DNA of 14,458 nt, from NCBI GenBank assembly GCA_030017825.1, contig JASEGW010000031.1, forward strand, positions 1 through 14,458. Direction: 5' to 3'. The stretch comes from a bacterium (GTDB taxonomy: Bacteria > UBA9089 > JAHJRX01). The position numbers and the translations under genes are program-made. The stretch's first letter is position 1. Every line of letters begins with the position of its first letter. Below, piece after piece: positions 1-7,491 of the stretch. Under the pieces are notes generated by a model. The model worked only from the letters and a program-made list of their open reading frames with translations, was not told where the DNA came from and did not search any database.

Positions 1-54
1 TCGAATTTTACTTTAGTGTGCTACAATACCTAATTATTTTTGCATGGGTACTTA
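1..54 (+). repeat. 54-bp dispersed repeat, copy A (inverted relative to copy B)
   Basis: This stretch matches the reverse complement of 8780-8833 at 51 of 54 positions. It lies 3' of the beta-helix acyltransferase stop codon (74) and reaches the window edge, so it may continue outside. It contains TGCTACAAT at 19-27, an extended -10 box that would here point antisense into the acyltransferase gene. Confidence 0.9.
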
Positions 55-73
55 AAATTTTGTATTATTTGTA

Positions 74-865
74 CTATCTGATTATTGTTTTAGGTGGGTA
101 ATACCCCTTTTTTACAGTAGTGTTTGGATATACGGCACATCCCTTTCCTAAAATAGTTCCAGGATTAGTTACAGAATTACAACCTGTTTCTACATCATCT
201 CCCAATATTGCTCCAAATTTTCTAAGGTTTGTATTAATATCCTTGCCATTTAATCTTAATTGTATAGGAGCATTTCTAATGTTAAGATTAGCTAATTTTG
301 TTCCAGCTCCTAAATTTACTTTATTTCCTAAAATACTATCCCCTATATAAGCAAAATGTCCTGCTTTAGCTTGGTTTAAAAAACAAGCATTTTTTACTTC
401 TGTTGTATGGCCCACTATGCATCCATTACCCACTAAAACATTTCCTCGAATATAAGCACCTTGCCTTATTTCGCAATTATTTCCAATGATAGTAGGACCT
501 TTGATATAAGCTCCAGGCTCAATTACCGTTCCTTTCCCAATATAGATCTGTTCATCTGCTAAAGTTGCTCCAGAATAAATTACCGTAGCTCCTTCTAATT
601 TTTCTTCGTTCACATAAACTCCAAATTCACCTTTTGTAGCATCACCTACTACCAGCCTAAAACCCCCTTCAATTATGACTCCTTTGTATGTAACATATAT
701 TCTTGGTAGTATACCTTCTTTGTTTGCAATGCTGCTAACATTAGGGTTTATATGCTCTTTAATGTATTTTTTTATTTTTTCTAATGTTTCCCAGACATAA
801 TTTATATCTTTAAAGATGTCTTTGTGCTCAAATTCAGAAATATCAAAAATATCTTCCAAGTTCAT
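74..865 (-). CDS. Stand-alone left-handed beta-helix (GlmU C-terminal-type) acyltransferase
   Basis: This 263-aa protein probably transfers an acetyl group from acetyl-CoA to a sugar phosphate, most likely glucosamine-1-phosphate, in the cytoplasm. An N-terminal part of about 95 residues, helical at first, precedes hexapeptide repeats (isoleucine/valine-glycine rungs) over roughly residues 95-250. The core matches the GlmU acetyltransferase signature: EVKNA with K158, then AGHFAYIGD with H170 and Y173, then VNLGAG with N184; these correspond to E. coli GlmU K351, H363, Y366 and N377. There is no nucleotidyltransferase domain, so it is not a full GlmU. I start at ATG 865: a GAAGG site sits 8 bases upstream, whereas the in-frame GTG at 871 is only one base from it. 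It stands 157 bases after yqeY with its own strong promoter. A pyrophosphorylase partner is encoded at 11764-13179. The family is clear; the exact substrate is inferred. Confidence 0.82.
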   Translation of the reverse strand: MNLEDIFDISEFEHKDIFKDINYVWETLEKIKKYIKEHINPNVSSIANKEGILPRIYVTYKGVIIEGGFRLVVGDATKGEFGVYVNEEKLEGATVIYSGATLADEQIYIGKGTVIEPGAYIKGPTIIGNNCEIRQGAYIRGNVLVGNGCIVGHTTEVKNACFLNQAKAGHFAYIGDSILGNKVNLGAGTKLANLNIRNAPIQLRLNGKDINTNLRKFGAILGDDVETGCNSVTNPGTILGKGCAVYPNTTVKKGYYPPKTIIR

Positions 866-962
866 AGACACACCTTCTATTTTTTTGTTTGAATATAAGT
901 TTATATAATTCTATAGTTGATATTCTCTTACAGACAGACGTAAAAACTGTTTAATGATAAGT

Positions 963-998
963 TTTTATTATTTTAATAAAAGTTTCATTCTTTGTCAA
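963..998 (-). promoter_or_regulatory. Sigma70-type promoter for the beta-helix acyltransferase
   Basis: On the minus strand a perfect -35 TTGACA (993-998) is followed, after 17 bases, by a -10 TAAAAT (970-975), five of six matches to consensus. Transcription should begin near 963, giving a leader of about 100 bases before the ATG at 865. This is the strongest promoter-like sequence in the window and implies that the gene is expressed separately from polX-yqeY. Confidence 0.7.
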
Positions 999-1028
999 TT
1001 CTTGTTTTTAAGGCTTTAAGGAAGGATA

Positions 1029-1478
1029 TTAACCTAATTCATTGCTAATTATCTTATTTACTAACTTTCCATCAGCTTTTCCACCTATTTCCTTCATTGC
1101 TTCCCTCATAACTTTCCCAAAATCTGATTTTCCCTTGGCTTCTATTTTTATAATTATATTTTTAACTAAATTTTTAATCTCATCTTCACTTAATTGCTCT
1201 GGTATATAAACACTTAAAACTTCTAAATCATACTTCTCTTTTTCCACTAAGTCTGCACGCTTACCCTTTTCAAAGGCTTCTATGGATTCTTTAATCTGTT
1301 TTATTTGCTTGCCTATAACTTTTAAATAATCACCTTCTTCAAGTTTTTCTACTTTTTTCTCAATAGCTAAATTCTTTGCAGCAGCTTTCAGCGTTCTTAA
1401 TACAGAAAGTTTTGGAGCATCTTTATTTTTCATGGCTTCTTTTAAATCATTATTAATTCTTTCTTCTACTGAGATCAT
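1029..1478 (-). CDS. yqeY: YqeY / GatB-YqeY domain protein
   Basis: This 149-aa protein is about the usual length of the YqeY family, a small helical protein related to the C-terminal tRNA-binding tail of the GatB amidotransferase subunit. Its precise role is not established; binding to tRNA or an aminoacyl-tRNA complex is the usual suggestion. The N-terminal half has the helical pattern with the SVLRTLKAAAKN segment (residues 25-36) and the C-terminal half has SDFGKVMREAMKEIGGKADG (118-137) followed by the terminal VNKIISNEL, both family hallmarks. The ATG at 1478 is preceded by a strong AGGAGG site five bases upstream. The gene lies only 17 bases after polX and is probably co-transcribed with it. 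Confidence 0.92.
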   Translation of the reverse strand: MISVEERINNDLKEAMKNKDAPKLSVLRTLKAAAKNLAIEKKVEKLEEGDYLKVIGKQIKQIKESIEAFEKGKRADLVEKEKYDLEVLSVYIPEQLSEDEIKNLVKNIIIKIEAKGKSDFGKVMREAMKEIGGKADGKLVNKIISNELG

Positions 1479-1495
1479 TGTATCCTCCTATATTT

Positions 1496-3205
1496 TTATT
1501 GTCTCTTTATTTTCAGGTATTTCATTAAGTCTTCAATTTCATAAGTATTTAAAATATCTTCCTTAGATAGCCACCCCCTTCTAGCTACTCCTACTCCTAA
1601 TTTCATTGTCCAAAACTGATCAATATGATGGGCATCAGTTCCTAAGGTAAATTTTGCTCCAAATTCTTTTGCTTTGCGACAATTTATATCATTTAAGTCT
1701 AAGCGGTCGAAATAAGAATTTATTTCTAGAAATGTTTTTGTATTAGCTGCTTTTTCTATAACTTTTGCAATATCAACTTCATAACCTTCACGGCTAGATA
1801 TTAGCCTACCTGTGGGATGAGCGATAACATTAACCAATGGATTTTCCATAGCTGTTATTATTCTTTGAGTAACATTTTGTTTAAATCCAGTGTGAATAGC
1901 AGCAATCACAATATCTAATTTTTCTAATATTTTATCAGAGAAATCAAGATTTCCGTTAGATTTTATATCAACTTCACTTCCTGCTAAAATTTCAATTCCA
2001 GGTATTTTAGCGTTTATTTCTCTTATTTCCTCAATTTGTCGGACGATCTCTTTTTCTGTAAGCCCACCAGCATATTTTACAGATTGGGAATGATCGCAAA
2101 TAGCCACATATTTATAACCATATTCTTTAGCTTTAAGGGCTATTTCTTCTATGGTAAATACACCATCGCTCCATACAGAGTGAATATGCAAATCGCCTAA
2201 TATATTATTCTGTTGAATTATTTCTATAGATTGTCCTTCTAAATATAATTCTATCTCTCCCCTGTCCTCTCGAAGCTCTGGGGGAATCCATTTCATATTT
2301 AAGCTTTGATAGACCTCATATTCAGTTTTTCCAGCAATCTTTTCTTCATCTTTGAAAACTCCATATTCGTTAATCTTTAACCCTCTTTCCTTGGCTATGG
2401 TGCGCATTTTTATATTATGAGATTTTGATCCTGTAAAGTATTGCAAAGCTGCTCCAAAGGAGCTTCTATCAACTATGCGGAGGTCTACCTGCACTCCTTC
2501 TTTAGTTATTATAGAGCCTTTAGTATTTCCACAAGCTATAACTTGAGCTATGTTGGATAGAGAGGTAAATTCTTCTATAATTTTTTTAGGATTGTTTCCG
2601 GTAGCTAAAATATCAATATCACCAACAGTTTCATTCATTCTCCTTAATGACCCTGCAGGAGTAATATCTTCTATGTCTACTCTCTTTTTTAGCTCTTCTA
2701 TAATCCTTTCTACTAAGTGATATGCCTTTCCCAGCAGTATTTTATCTTTGCTATGTAAAAACCACTCTATACCTCTTTTAATATTATTAACTTTTTGTTC
2801 TCCCATACTTGGAAGATTGGCTAAACTTCCATCAGAGATTACTTTTTTTAAATCTTCTAAATCTTTTACTCCTAATTCCTTATTTATTAAAAAGAGAGTT
2901 TTTGGACCTAATCCTTGGATCTTCATAAGTTTTATTAAGGTATCAGGAACTTCTGACAACGCCTCTTCATACTTATTCATTCTACCTGTCTTTAAAAACT
3001 CGTCTATTTTTTTAGCAATACCTTCCCCTACACCCGGAACCTCTCTTAGATTTCCCATCTTCCATATATTTTCAATGTCTTCAGTTAAACTTACAATAAC
3101 GCGAGCTGCTCTTCGATAAGCATTAACCTTAAAAGGGTTTTCTCCTTGGAATTCTAAAGAGTCAGCCATCTTTTCGAACATTTGGGAAATCAGATAATTT
3201 TTCAC
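1496..3205 (-). CDS. polX: DNA polymerase X family protein with C-terminal PHP phosphoesterase domain
   Basis: This is a bacterial PolX, a DNA repair enzyme with gap-filling polymerase activity and a PHP-domain nuclease. At 569 aa it is full length for the family (about 570). The N-terminal 8-kDa-like region holds a helix-hairpin-helix (VPGVGEGIAKKI, residues 56-67) and a second one (IQGLGPKT, 96-103). The polymerase motif is AGSLRRMNETVGDIDIL (184-200), with catalytic aspartates D196, D198 and, further on, D241. The PHP domain starts near 336 and keeps the expected metal ligands: H340 and H342, D347, D371-H372, E411, H438, H463, D524 and H526. Translation starts at GTG 3205, with a GAGG site five bases upstream; the N-terminus then matches the family. 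yqeY follows after 17 bases. Confidence 0.95.
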   Translation of the reverse strand: MKNYLISQMFEKMADSLEFQGENPFKVNAYRRAARVIVSLTEDIENIWKMGNLREVPGVGEGIAKKIDEFLKTGRMNKYEEALSEVPDTLIKLMKIQGLGPKTLFLINKELGVKDLEDLKKVISDGSLANLPSMGEQKVNNIKRGIEWFLHSKDKILLGKAYHLVERIIEELKKRVDIEDITPAGSLRRMNETVGDIDILATGNNPKKIIEEFTSLSNIAQVIACGNTKGSIITKEGVQVDLRIVDRSSFGAALQYFTGSKSHNIKMRTIAKERGLKINEYGVFKDEEKIAGKTEYEVYQSLNMKWIPPELREDRGEIELYLEGQSIEIIQQNNILGDLHIHSVWSDGVFTIEEIALKAKEYGYKYVAICDHSQSVKYAGGLTEKEIVRQIEEIREINAKIPGIEILAGSEVDIKSNGNLDFSDKILEKLDIVIAAIHTGFKQNVTQRIITAMENPLVNVIAHPTGRLISSREGYEVDIAKVIEKAANTKTFLEINSYFDRLDLNDINCRKAKEFGAKFTLGTDAHHIDQFWTMKLGVGVARRGWLSKEDILNTYEIEDLMKYLKIKRQ

Positions 3206-3289
3206 CTTTGCCTCGCAAATGGTAGTAAAATGAAAATAATCGAAGAGTCGTGGAAGTTACATATTCTTATGTCGAACCCAGAAATAGCA

Positions 3290-4114
3290 TTAGTAAGAAT
3301 GCAATCCTGACAATAGAAAGCTTACTCCAAAATATGTAAATAAGACCATAGTAAATCCTATAATAGAAAGAATAGCCGCTTTTTTTCTTCTCCATCCTGA
3401 CTGCAGTCTAATGTGGAGGTATAAAGCATAAACAATCCAGGTAATTAAAGACCATGTTTCCTTAGGATCCCACCCCCAATATCTTCCCCAGGCGTTTTGA
3501 GCCCAAATAGCACCGGTAATGATTCCTAAAGTCAATAGTGGAAAGCCTATGGCAATAGATCTATAACTAACTTCATCTAATATTTCTAAAGAGGGTAATT
3601 TAAAATAAAAGTTATCAATCTTCTTATACTTTATCCTTTTTTCTTGAATAATAAACATTAAAGCCGTAGCAAAAGCAATAGCAAAAGCAGCATAACTTAA
3701 AAAGCACACTGAAACATGAATAGAAAGCCAATAACTTTGAAGAGCAGGAACCAAGGGTTCTATCTTCTTATAATCCATAGGCAATACTGAGGCGGCACCT
3801 ATTGCCAAAAAAGCCAAGGGGGTTACAAAGGCACTTAATACTCTTATTTTGTATTTATATATAATAAAATAGTGAACCAAGAGAATACACCAAGAAAAAA
3901 AGACCATTGATTCGTATAGATTAGCAAAAGGAGCATGACTAGCTTCAATACTGCGATGTATTAACCCTAAAGTATGAGCAATAAAACCTAAGCTCACAAA
4001 TAACAGAGCAATACGCGGTATTCTTTCTCTTTGAAATATAAAATGAGCTATATATAAAATCGTGCTCAACAGGTAAATAAATATAGCTACTTCAAAATAA
4101 TTTGCAGATTCCAT
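3290..4114 (-). CDS. ccsA: Cytochrome c biogenesis protein CcsA (ResC), System II
   Basis: CcsA is the integral membrane half of the System II cytochrome c synthetase; with ResB it moves heme outward and ligates it to CXXCH apocytochromes. The 274-aa protein is hydrophobic throughout with about eight membrane segments. The heme-handling WWD motif is seen at residues 209-225 (WGRYWGWDPKETWSLIT). Probable heme-ligand histidines are H47, H133 (LSIHVSVCFLSY) and H272 in the terminal GLHSY. I start at ATG 4114 because GGGAGGA lies five bases upstream; a longer reading from TTG 4144 has no comparable site. It is downstream of resB by 137 bases, and a stem-loop lies in that gap, so the pair is likely an operon. 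A full-length, intact member of the family. Confidence 0.94.
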   Translation of the reverse strand: MESANYFEVAIFIYLLSTILYIAHFIFQRERIPRIALLFVSLGFIAHTLGLIHRSIEASHAPFANLYESMVFFSWCILLVHYFIIYKYKIRVLSAFVTPLAFLAIGAASVLPMDYKKIEPLVPALQSYWLSIHVSVCFLSYAAFAIAFATALMFIIQEKRIKYKKIDNFYFKLPSLEILDEVSYRSIAIGFPLLTLGIITGAIWAQNAWGRYWGWDPKETWSLITWIVYALYLHIRLQSGWRRKKAAILSIIGFTMVLFTYFGVSFLLSGLHSY

Positions 4115-4165
4115 AAAAATCCTCCCAAATTTTTTAATTATCAATCTTCAGTTTTCATTTATTTT

Positions 4166-4187
4166 ATCAATAAATCTAATTATTGAT
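4166..4187 (-). other. Stem-loop between resB and ccsA
   Basis: A perfect 8-bp inverted repeat (ATCAATAA / TTATTGAT) surrounds a 6-base loop in the 137-bp gap between resB and ccsA. On the minus strand it is followed by an A-rich run rather than a T-run, so it does not look like an intrinsic terminator. It could act in mRNA processing or stability within the resB-ccsA transcript, but with a stem made mostly of A-T pairs it may have no function. Confidence 0.3.
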
Positions 4188-4251
4188 GTGTTCTACAATA
4201 TGCTGATACTTTCTTACGAACAGCCACAAAGCTATTAACTTCTTGCTTCTC

Positions 4252-5562
4252 TTAATTGTTACCTACAATTTCTTCTACAATTAAGGCAAATTCATCTTCC
4301 ATTTCTCTCTTTCTATTGAGAGACTTCCCAGCAACTTCTATCTTAGTCCCCTTTTCATCTCTTCTTATACTTGCATAAATTTTTCTAAAAGGTATAAATA
4401 GGGAAAATGTAATGCCTATCATTAAAAACAAAAATCCTCCATATACTAAATACAACCCTCTATCTTTTGCTATTTGAAGCTCTGTATAAGGTTTCATTCC
4501 TGCTAATCTAAAACTTAAATCTTCTTTATTCCAAGTTATGTTTCTATGGTAGTCAGGATACTTATAGAATAACCAAAAGCTTTTAATTAAGTCTTTTTTG
4601 TTTCGATAAATGCCAATTTTAGCTGCAGGATTATTTAGATTTTGGGTTTTGGAGTATATTTCTGTTCCCTTTATTATTAAATCTGGCAAAAATTGCTCTA
4701 CTTTTAAGTATAAATCATTCTTTCCCAACTTTATCTTTGAGCCAACATCCACTAAATAACGATTACCTTTTCCTTTTTTGTCAGTTACTTTAATCCATAA
4801 CTTAGAAGTTCCGTAACTATTTTGATAAAAATCAAAGCCTTTGTATCTTAAGGGATGGTTAACTCTTACTAATTTAGTTAACTTTTCTTCACCTTTTTCT
4901 ATTACTGTAAGTTTGCTTTCATAACTTAGCACATTTGATGAATTTGGATAGTATTTTATCTGAAAATCATCCGCTCTCACTTTAAAGTTGCTCTTGGGAA
5001 TATCAGTTGCTTCGCCTACAGAAATTTTGAGGTAGCTTTTGTATCCCCACAAGCTGCCCACAAGTCCACCTAATAAAATTAGTAAAAGACTAACATGAGT
5101 TAAATAATAACCAATCCTATTCAAGCTTCCCTTTTTGGCGTATATACTCCAAAAGCCTTCCTCGTTTTTGCAGTTAACAGTATATTTAAAATTAGTTAAA
5201 GTTTCTTTAATCTTACTCTCAATATTTTCTACTTTTTTATCAAAAATATACTCTTGGTATAATTTAAAGTTAGATAAAATTTTAAACTTCTCTTTATTTC
5301 TTATCTTAGTTTTATAGATCATACAAGAAAGAACATTTAAACTTAGCAAGCATAAAATCCCTAAATACCACCAAGAATGATAAACATCTTGCAATTGGCC
5401 ATATTTTATTAAAGCATAGCCATGATGACCAAAAAGCTCTACATATTTCCACTTTCCAGCATTTTGAGGAATTAGAGTTCCTATTATAGACAGAAGTATT
5501 ATAACTATCATCAAGACTATGGTTAATTTGATTGCTCTTAATTTGTTAATTATCTTCCACAT
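4252..5562 (-). CDS. resB: Cytochrome c biogenesis protein ResB (Ccs1), System II
   Basis: ResB is the partner of CcsA in System II cytochrome c maturation; it binds apocytochrome outside the membrane and shares in heme delivery. The 436-aa protein has the expected plan: membrane helix 1 at about 12-31 ending in GTLIPQ, helix 2 at about 62-82 (YHSWWYLGILCLLSLNVLSC), helix 3 at about 152-171, a large extracytoplasmic domain of about 200 residues, and helix 4 at about 370-391. H156 in YYLTHVSLLLILLGG is the family's heme-ligand histidine. The extracytoplasmic part contains VNHPLRYKGFDFYQNSYG (234-251), a family signature. The ATG at 5562 has a GAGG site seven bases upstream. A promoter and a 100-base leader with a palindrome precede it. 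The C-terminus looks intact. Confidence 0.94.
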   Translation of the reverse strand: MWKIINKLRAIKLTIVLMIVIILLSIIGTLIPQNAGKWKYVELFGHHGYALIKYGQLQDVYHSWWYLGILCLLSLNVLSCMIYKTKIRNKEKFKILSNFKLYQEYIFDKKVENIESKIKETLTNFKYTVNCKNEEGFWSIYAKKGSLNRIGYYLTHVSLLLILLGGLVGSLWGYKSYLKISVGEATDIPKSNFKVRADDFQIKYYPNSSNVLSYESKLTVIEKGEEKLTKLVRVNHPLRYKGFDFYQNSYGTSKLWIKVTDKKGKGNRYLVDVGSKIKLGKNDLYLKVEQFLPDLIIKGTEIYSKTQNLNNPAAKIGIYRNKKDLIKSFWLFYKYPDYHRNITWNKEDLSFRLAGMKPYTELQIAKDRGLYLVYGGFLFLMIGITFSLFIPFRKIYASIRRDEKGTKIEVAGKSLNRKREMEDEFALIVEEIVGNN

Positions 5563-5621
5563 ATGTCTTCCTCTTCATTTTAATAGCAATAGTTATTTTT
5601 AATTTAAACCCTCGTTTAATT

Positions 5622-5631
5622 ATGCGCGCAT
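5622..5631. promoter_or_regulatory. GC-containing palindrome in the resB leader
   Basis: ATGCGCGCAT is a perfect 10-bp palindrome with a CG-rich core in otherwise very AT-rich intergenic DNA, about 60 bases before the resB start and just downstream of its predicted transcription start. Its place would suit an operator, but no regulator can be named and chance is possible. Confidence 0.25.
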
Positions 5632-5641
5632 CTATTTTAAG

Positions 5642-5661
5642 TTTAAATCGAACTCAGATTA
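5642..5661 (+). repeat. 20-bp direct repeat, copy 1 (TTTAAATCGAAC core)
   Basis: Matches 5916-5935 at 18 of 20 positions in the same orientation, 274 bp apart. A shorter piece, TCGAACCCAG, is also found at 3272-3281 just after ccsA. This copy lies in the resB leader. Confidence 0.75.
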
Positions 5662-5662
5662 T

Positions 5663-5691
5663 AATATAATTTCACTTAGTAAATCTATCAA
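5663..5691 (-). promoter_or_regulatory. Probable promoter for resB-ccsA
   Basis: The minus strand shows TTGATA (5686-5691) and TATATT (5663-5668) separated by 17 bases, each five of six to the sigma70 consensus. Start of transcription would be near 5656, leaving a leader of about 95 bases that contains the palindrome at 5622-5631. The -10 overlaps the edge of a direct-repeat copy (5642-5661 lies just downstream). Confidence 0.55.
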
Positions 5692-5728
5692 TTTTGAAAG
5701 ATTTAATTCCTTAAAATATTTATCTTTT

Positions 5729-5771
5729 GTAACTATTCAGCAATGTTCAATATAACAACATATTTCCTTAA
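5729..5771 (+). repeat. Mosaic repeat family, unit in the hemC-resB gap (end plus module C)
   Basis: Begins with the 14-bp end GTAACTATTCAGCA and continues for 29 bp; the whole 43 bp matches the reverse complement of 11455-11497 at 41 positions. The next piece, 5776-5797, instead is identical over 22 bp to 14426-14447, so two parts of different family members lie side by side here. Confidence 0.85.
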
Positions 5772-5775
5772 TGCG

Positions 5776-5797
5776 AAGTTTAAAAATTAGTATTTCT
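5776..5797 (+). repeat. Mosaic repeat family, 22-bp module shared with 14426-14447
   Basis: Identical over 22 bp to part of the repeat at the right edge of the window. It begins four bases after the 5729-5771 unit. A short inverted repeat CGAAG / CTTCG flanks it. Confidence 0.75.
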
Positions 5798-5828
5798 TCG
5801 TCAAATTAAAATTTTAACGAAAAATACA

Positions 5829-5862
5829 TAATTTTTAATTTCTTCTTTTTCTTTAAAAATTA
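5829..5862 (-). terminator. Candidate terminator of the hemA-hemC operon
   Basis: A perfect 10-bp inverted repeat TAATTTTTAA / TTAAAAATTA encloses a 14-base purine-rich loop (as read on the minus strand), 70 bases after the hemC stop, and is followed on the minus strand by TGTATTTTT. The stem has only A-T pairs, so its strength is doubtful, yet its place between hemC and the resB promoter fits the end of a transcript. Confidence 0.35.
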
Positions 5863-5879
5863 AATATTTTCCTAATTTC

Positions 5880-5912
5880 AATTAATGCTCAGAAATATTA
5901 ATTCTTAAACTT
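5880..5912 (-). repeat. Mosaic repeat family, module D in inverted orientation
   Basis: Matches the reverse complement of 14426-14458 at 31 of 33 positions. Together with 5776-5797, which is the same module in the opposite orientation, it forms a loose inverted pair around the candidate hemC terminator. Confidence 0.85.
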
Positions 5913-5915
5913 ATA

Positions 5916-5935
5916 TTTAAATCGAACCCAGGTTA
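5916..5935 (+). repeat. 20-bp direct repeat, copy 2, containing the hemC stop codon
   Basis: Second copy of the 5642-5661 repeat with two differences. Its last three bases are the hemC stop codon, so the repeat runs to the very end of the gene. The pair brackets nearly the whole hemC-resB gap. Confidence 0.75.
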
Positions 5936-6853
5936 AGTTAATGCTTTTAGTAATATTTCCTTAGCGCCTTTTTTAAGCAATGTATAGGCTAATTTTTCTC
6001 CTAATGTTTCTGCCTCTATTATTCTTCCGCTAATTTTACCCCTAACTACTTCCTTGCCATCTAACGAAGATACCATTCCTTCTAAGTAAAGTTCTCTATC
6101 TTCTGCTTGAGCTATCACCCCAATAGGAACTTGGCATCCTCCGCCAAGTTTTTTTAAAAATGCTCTCTCTGCAACCACTTCCTGGTAGGAGTTATAGCAA
6201 TTTATCTTTTCTACTAATTCTTTTACTTCAAAATTATCCTTTCTAATCTCTATTCCCAAGGCTCCTTGACCAGCTGCAGGAAGGAAATCTTTTAAAGGCA
6301 ACTCCTGAGTTATTTTTTCTGATAAATTTAGGCGAATCAAACCAGAGGCAGCCACTATTATAGCTTCAAAATTTTCTTCTTGGAATTTTTTAAATCTGGT
6401 ATCTAAATTTCCTCTTAGATCGATAACTTTTAAATCTTTTCTAAAGATTAATAATTGGGCTTTTCTTCGCAAACTACTTGTTCCTATTGTTGCCCATGGA
6501 GACAATTCTTGTAATTTTTTATTGTTTTTTGAAATAAGAGCGTCTTTGGGATTTTTTCTAGATGGAACAGAAGAAATGATAAGTTCTGGAGGAAATTGGC
6601 AAGGAATATCTTTCATGCTGTGCACGGCAATATCAATTTTTCTCTCTATTAATTCTTCCTCGATCTCTTTAACAAATAAACCCTTTCCTCCTATTTTACT
6701 TAAAGGAGAATTTAGCAGTTTATCGCCTTCAGTTTTTATTGTTTTTATTACAAAAGAACAATTTTTTTTAATTTCTTTAAGCTTTTCTACGACTAATTCT
6801 GTCTGAGTTAAAGCTAATTTACTTCCACGACTACCGACTATTATTTCTTTCAT
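5933..6853 (-). CDS. hemC: Porphobilinogen deaminase (hydroxymethylbilane synthase)
   Basis: HemC joins four porphobilinogen molecules into hydroxymethylbilane in the cytoplasm, the step before uroporphyrinogen III. The 306-aa protein is of normal length. Key residues are visible: the catalytic aspartate D82 in AVHSMKDIP (76-84), the arginine-rich pocket TSSLRRKAQL (125-134) and DLRGNLDTR (145-153), and the dipyrromethane-cofactor cysteine C240 in LGGGCQVPIG (236-245). The ATG at 6853 overlaps the upstream stop by one base (TGATG); an in-frame GTG at 6856 would give a 4-base overlap. Either way translation is coupled to the upstream gene. The stop codon lies inside the second copy of a 20-bp direct repeat (5916-5935). 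No hemD, the usual next gene, follows. Confidence 0.96.
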   Translation of the reverse strand: MKEIIVGSRGSKLALTQTELVVEKLKEIKKNCSFVIKTIKTEGDKLLNSPLSKIGGKGLFVKEIEEELIERKIDIAVHSMKDIPCQFPPELIISSVPSRKNPKDALISKNNKKLQELSPWATIGTSSLRRKAQLLIFRKDLKVIDLRGNLDTRFKKFQEENFEAIIVAASGLIRLNLSEKITQELPLKDFLPAAGQGALGIEIRKDNFEVKELVEKINCYNSYQEVVAERAFLKKLGGGCQVPIGVIAQAEDRELYLEGMVSSLDGKEVVRGKISGRIIEAETLGEKLAYTLLKKGAKEILLKALT

Positions 6854-7491
6854 CACTTTTTATGCTCTTCAATCTTTTTCTCTATTAATTCATGTAGTTT
6901 ATCTTGGGCATCCTCTTTTATTAAGCTTATAATTTCAGAATTTACAATACTCTTCCAAAGCAACTTCCTTTTTTGAGAATCAACAACTTCTTTCATTACT
7001 CTACTTCTAATGCTTCCCAAAATGTTTAATAATTCTCCATATTCTCTACCATAACACTTAGACAATTCATTTCTTATCTTTTTAGCCAAAGAAGGACTTT
7101 TTCCAACAGTAGAAACACTAATAGTCAGGTCTCCTACTCTGGTTATTGCTGGCACTGTATAATCGCATAATTCCATATTATCTATAACATTTACCATTAT
7201 TTTTAATTTTCGAGCCTCAAGAGCTACTTTCTCATTAGTTTCTTTAGAATCAGTAGCAGCAACAACTAAGAAAGCTCCTTTTAGGTCTCCACTTTTATAT
7301 TTTTTTTCATAAAAATAAATTTTTCCTGCTCTTAAAAGAACATTTAACTCTTCATTTAATTCCATGCTGATAACATGAACCTTAGCACCGCATTCTAACA
7401 AAGAGGCTACTTTTCTGTGAGCAACTTTACCTCCACCTACCACCACACATTTTTTGTTTTTGATGTTCAGCTCAATAGGATATAGTCTCAT
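6853..7491 (-). CDS. Precorrin-2 dehydrogenase / sirohydrochlorin ferrochelatase-like (CysG N-terminal domain, SirC/Met8 type)
   Basis: This 212-aa protein oxidises precorrin-2 to sirohydrochlorin with NAD+ and may also insert iron to make siroheme. The N-terminal Rossmann fold has VVVGGGKVAHRK (residues 16-27), then VVAATDS (76-82), the catalytic-type aspartate D104 in NVIDN, and the C-terminal ISVSTVGKSPSLAKKIR (124-140), all as in the N-terminal domain of CysG. The methyltransferase domain of CysG is absent. The ATG immediately follows the hemA stop codon (TAAATG), and an AAGGA site lies inside the end of hemA. Placement between hemA and hemC suits a role in siroheme, cobalamin or siroheme-dependent heme synthesis. 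Whether it also chelates iron cannot be told from sequence; sirC or ylnF-type names are possible. Confidence 0.9.
   Translation of the reverse strand: MRLYPIELNIKNKKCVVVGGGKVAHRKVASLLECGAKVHVISMELNEELNVLLRAGKIYFYEKKYKSGDLKGAFLVVAATDSKETNEKVALEARKLKIMVNVIDNMELCDYTVPAITRVGDLTISVSTVGKSPSLAKKIRNELSKCYGREYGELLNILGSIRSRVMKEVVDSQKRKLLWKSIVNSEIISLIKEDAQDKLHELIEKKIEEHKK

Larger units (their letters stand above)
5563..5932. other. 370-bp repeat-rich gap between hemC and resB
   Basis: No gene is seen here. Reading from hemC toward resB, the gap holds direct-repeat copy 2 (5916-5935), a repeat module at 5880-5912, a possible terminator (5829-5862), a short shared module at 5776-5797, a repeat unit at 5729-5771, the probable resB promoter (5663-5691), direct-repeat copy 1 (5642-5661) and a palindrome (5622-5631). 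Confidence 0.7.

Noticed and set aside
3271..3285. GGGTTCGA on the minus strand, resembling a tRNA T-arm.
   Set aside because: No acceptor, D or anticodon stems can be drawn around it; it matches the CGAAC repeat motif of 5642-5661 and 5916-5935 instead.
3230..3310. A plus-strand 26-codon frame starting MKIIEESWKL across the polX-ccsA gap.
   Set aside because: It is short, lacks a good ribosome site, runs into the ccsA 3' end in antisense and has no recognisable continuation.
4115..4144. Ten extra N-terminal codons for CcsA from a TTG start at 4144.
   Set aside because: The ATG at 4114 has a near-perfect ribosome site five bases upstream; those ten codons would overlap it and add a charged tail not expected before the first membrane helix.
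4180..4227. A 15-codon minus-strand stretch after resB reading KKVSAYCR, like the N-terminus of a serine recombinase.
   Set aside because: It is only 16 codons with its stop, loses similarity before the catalytic serine motif, and has no ribosome site; eight residues are too few to claim a remnant.
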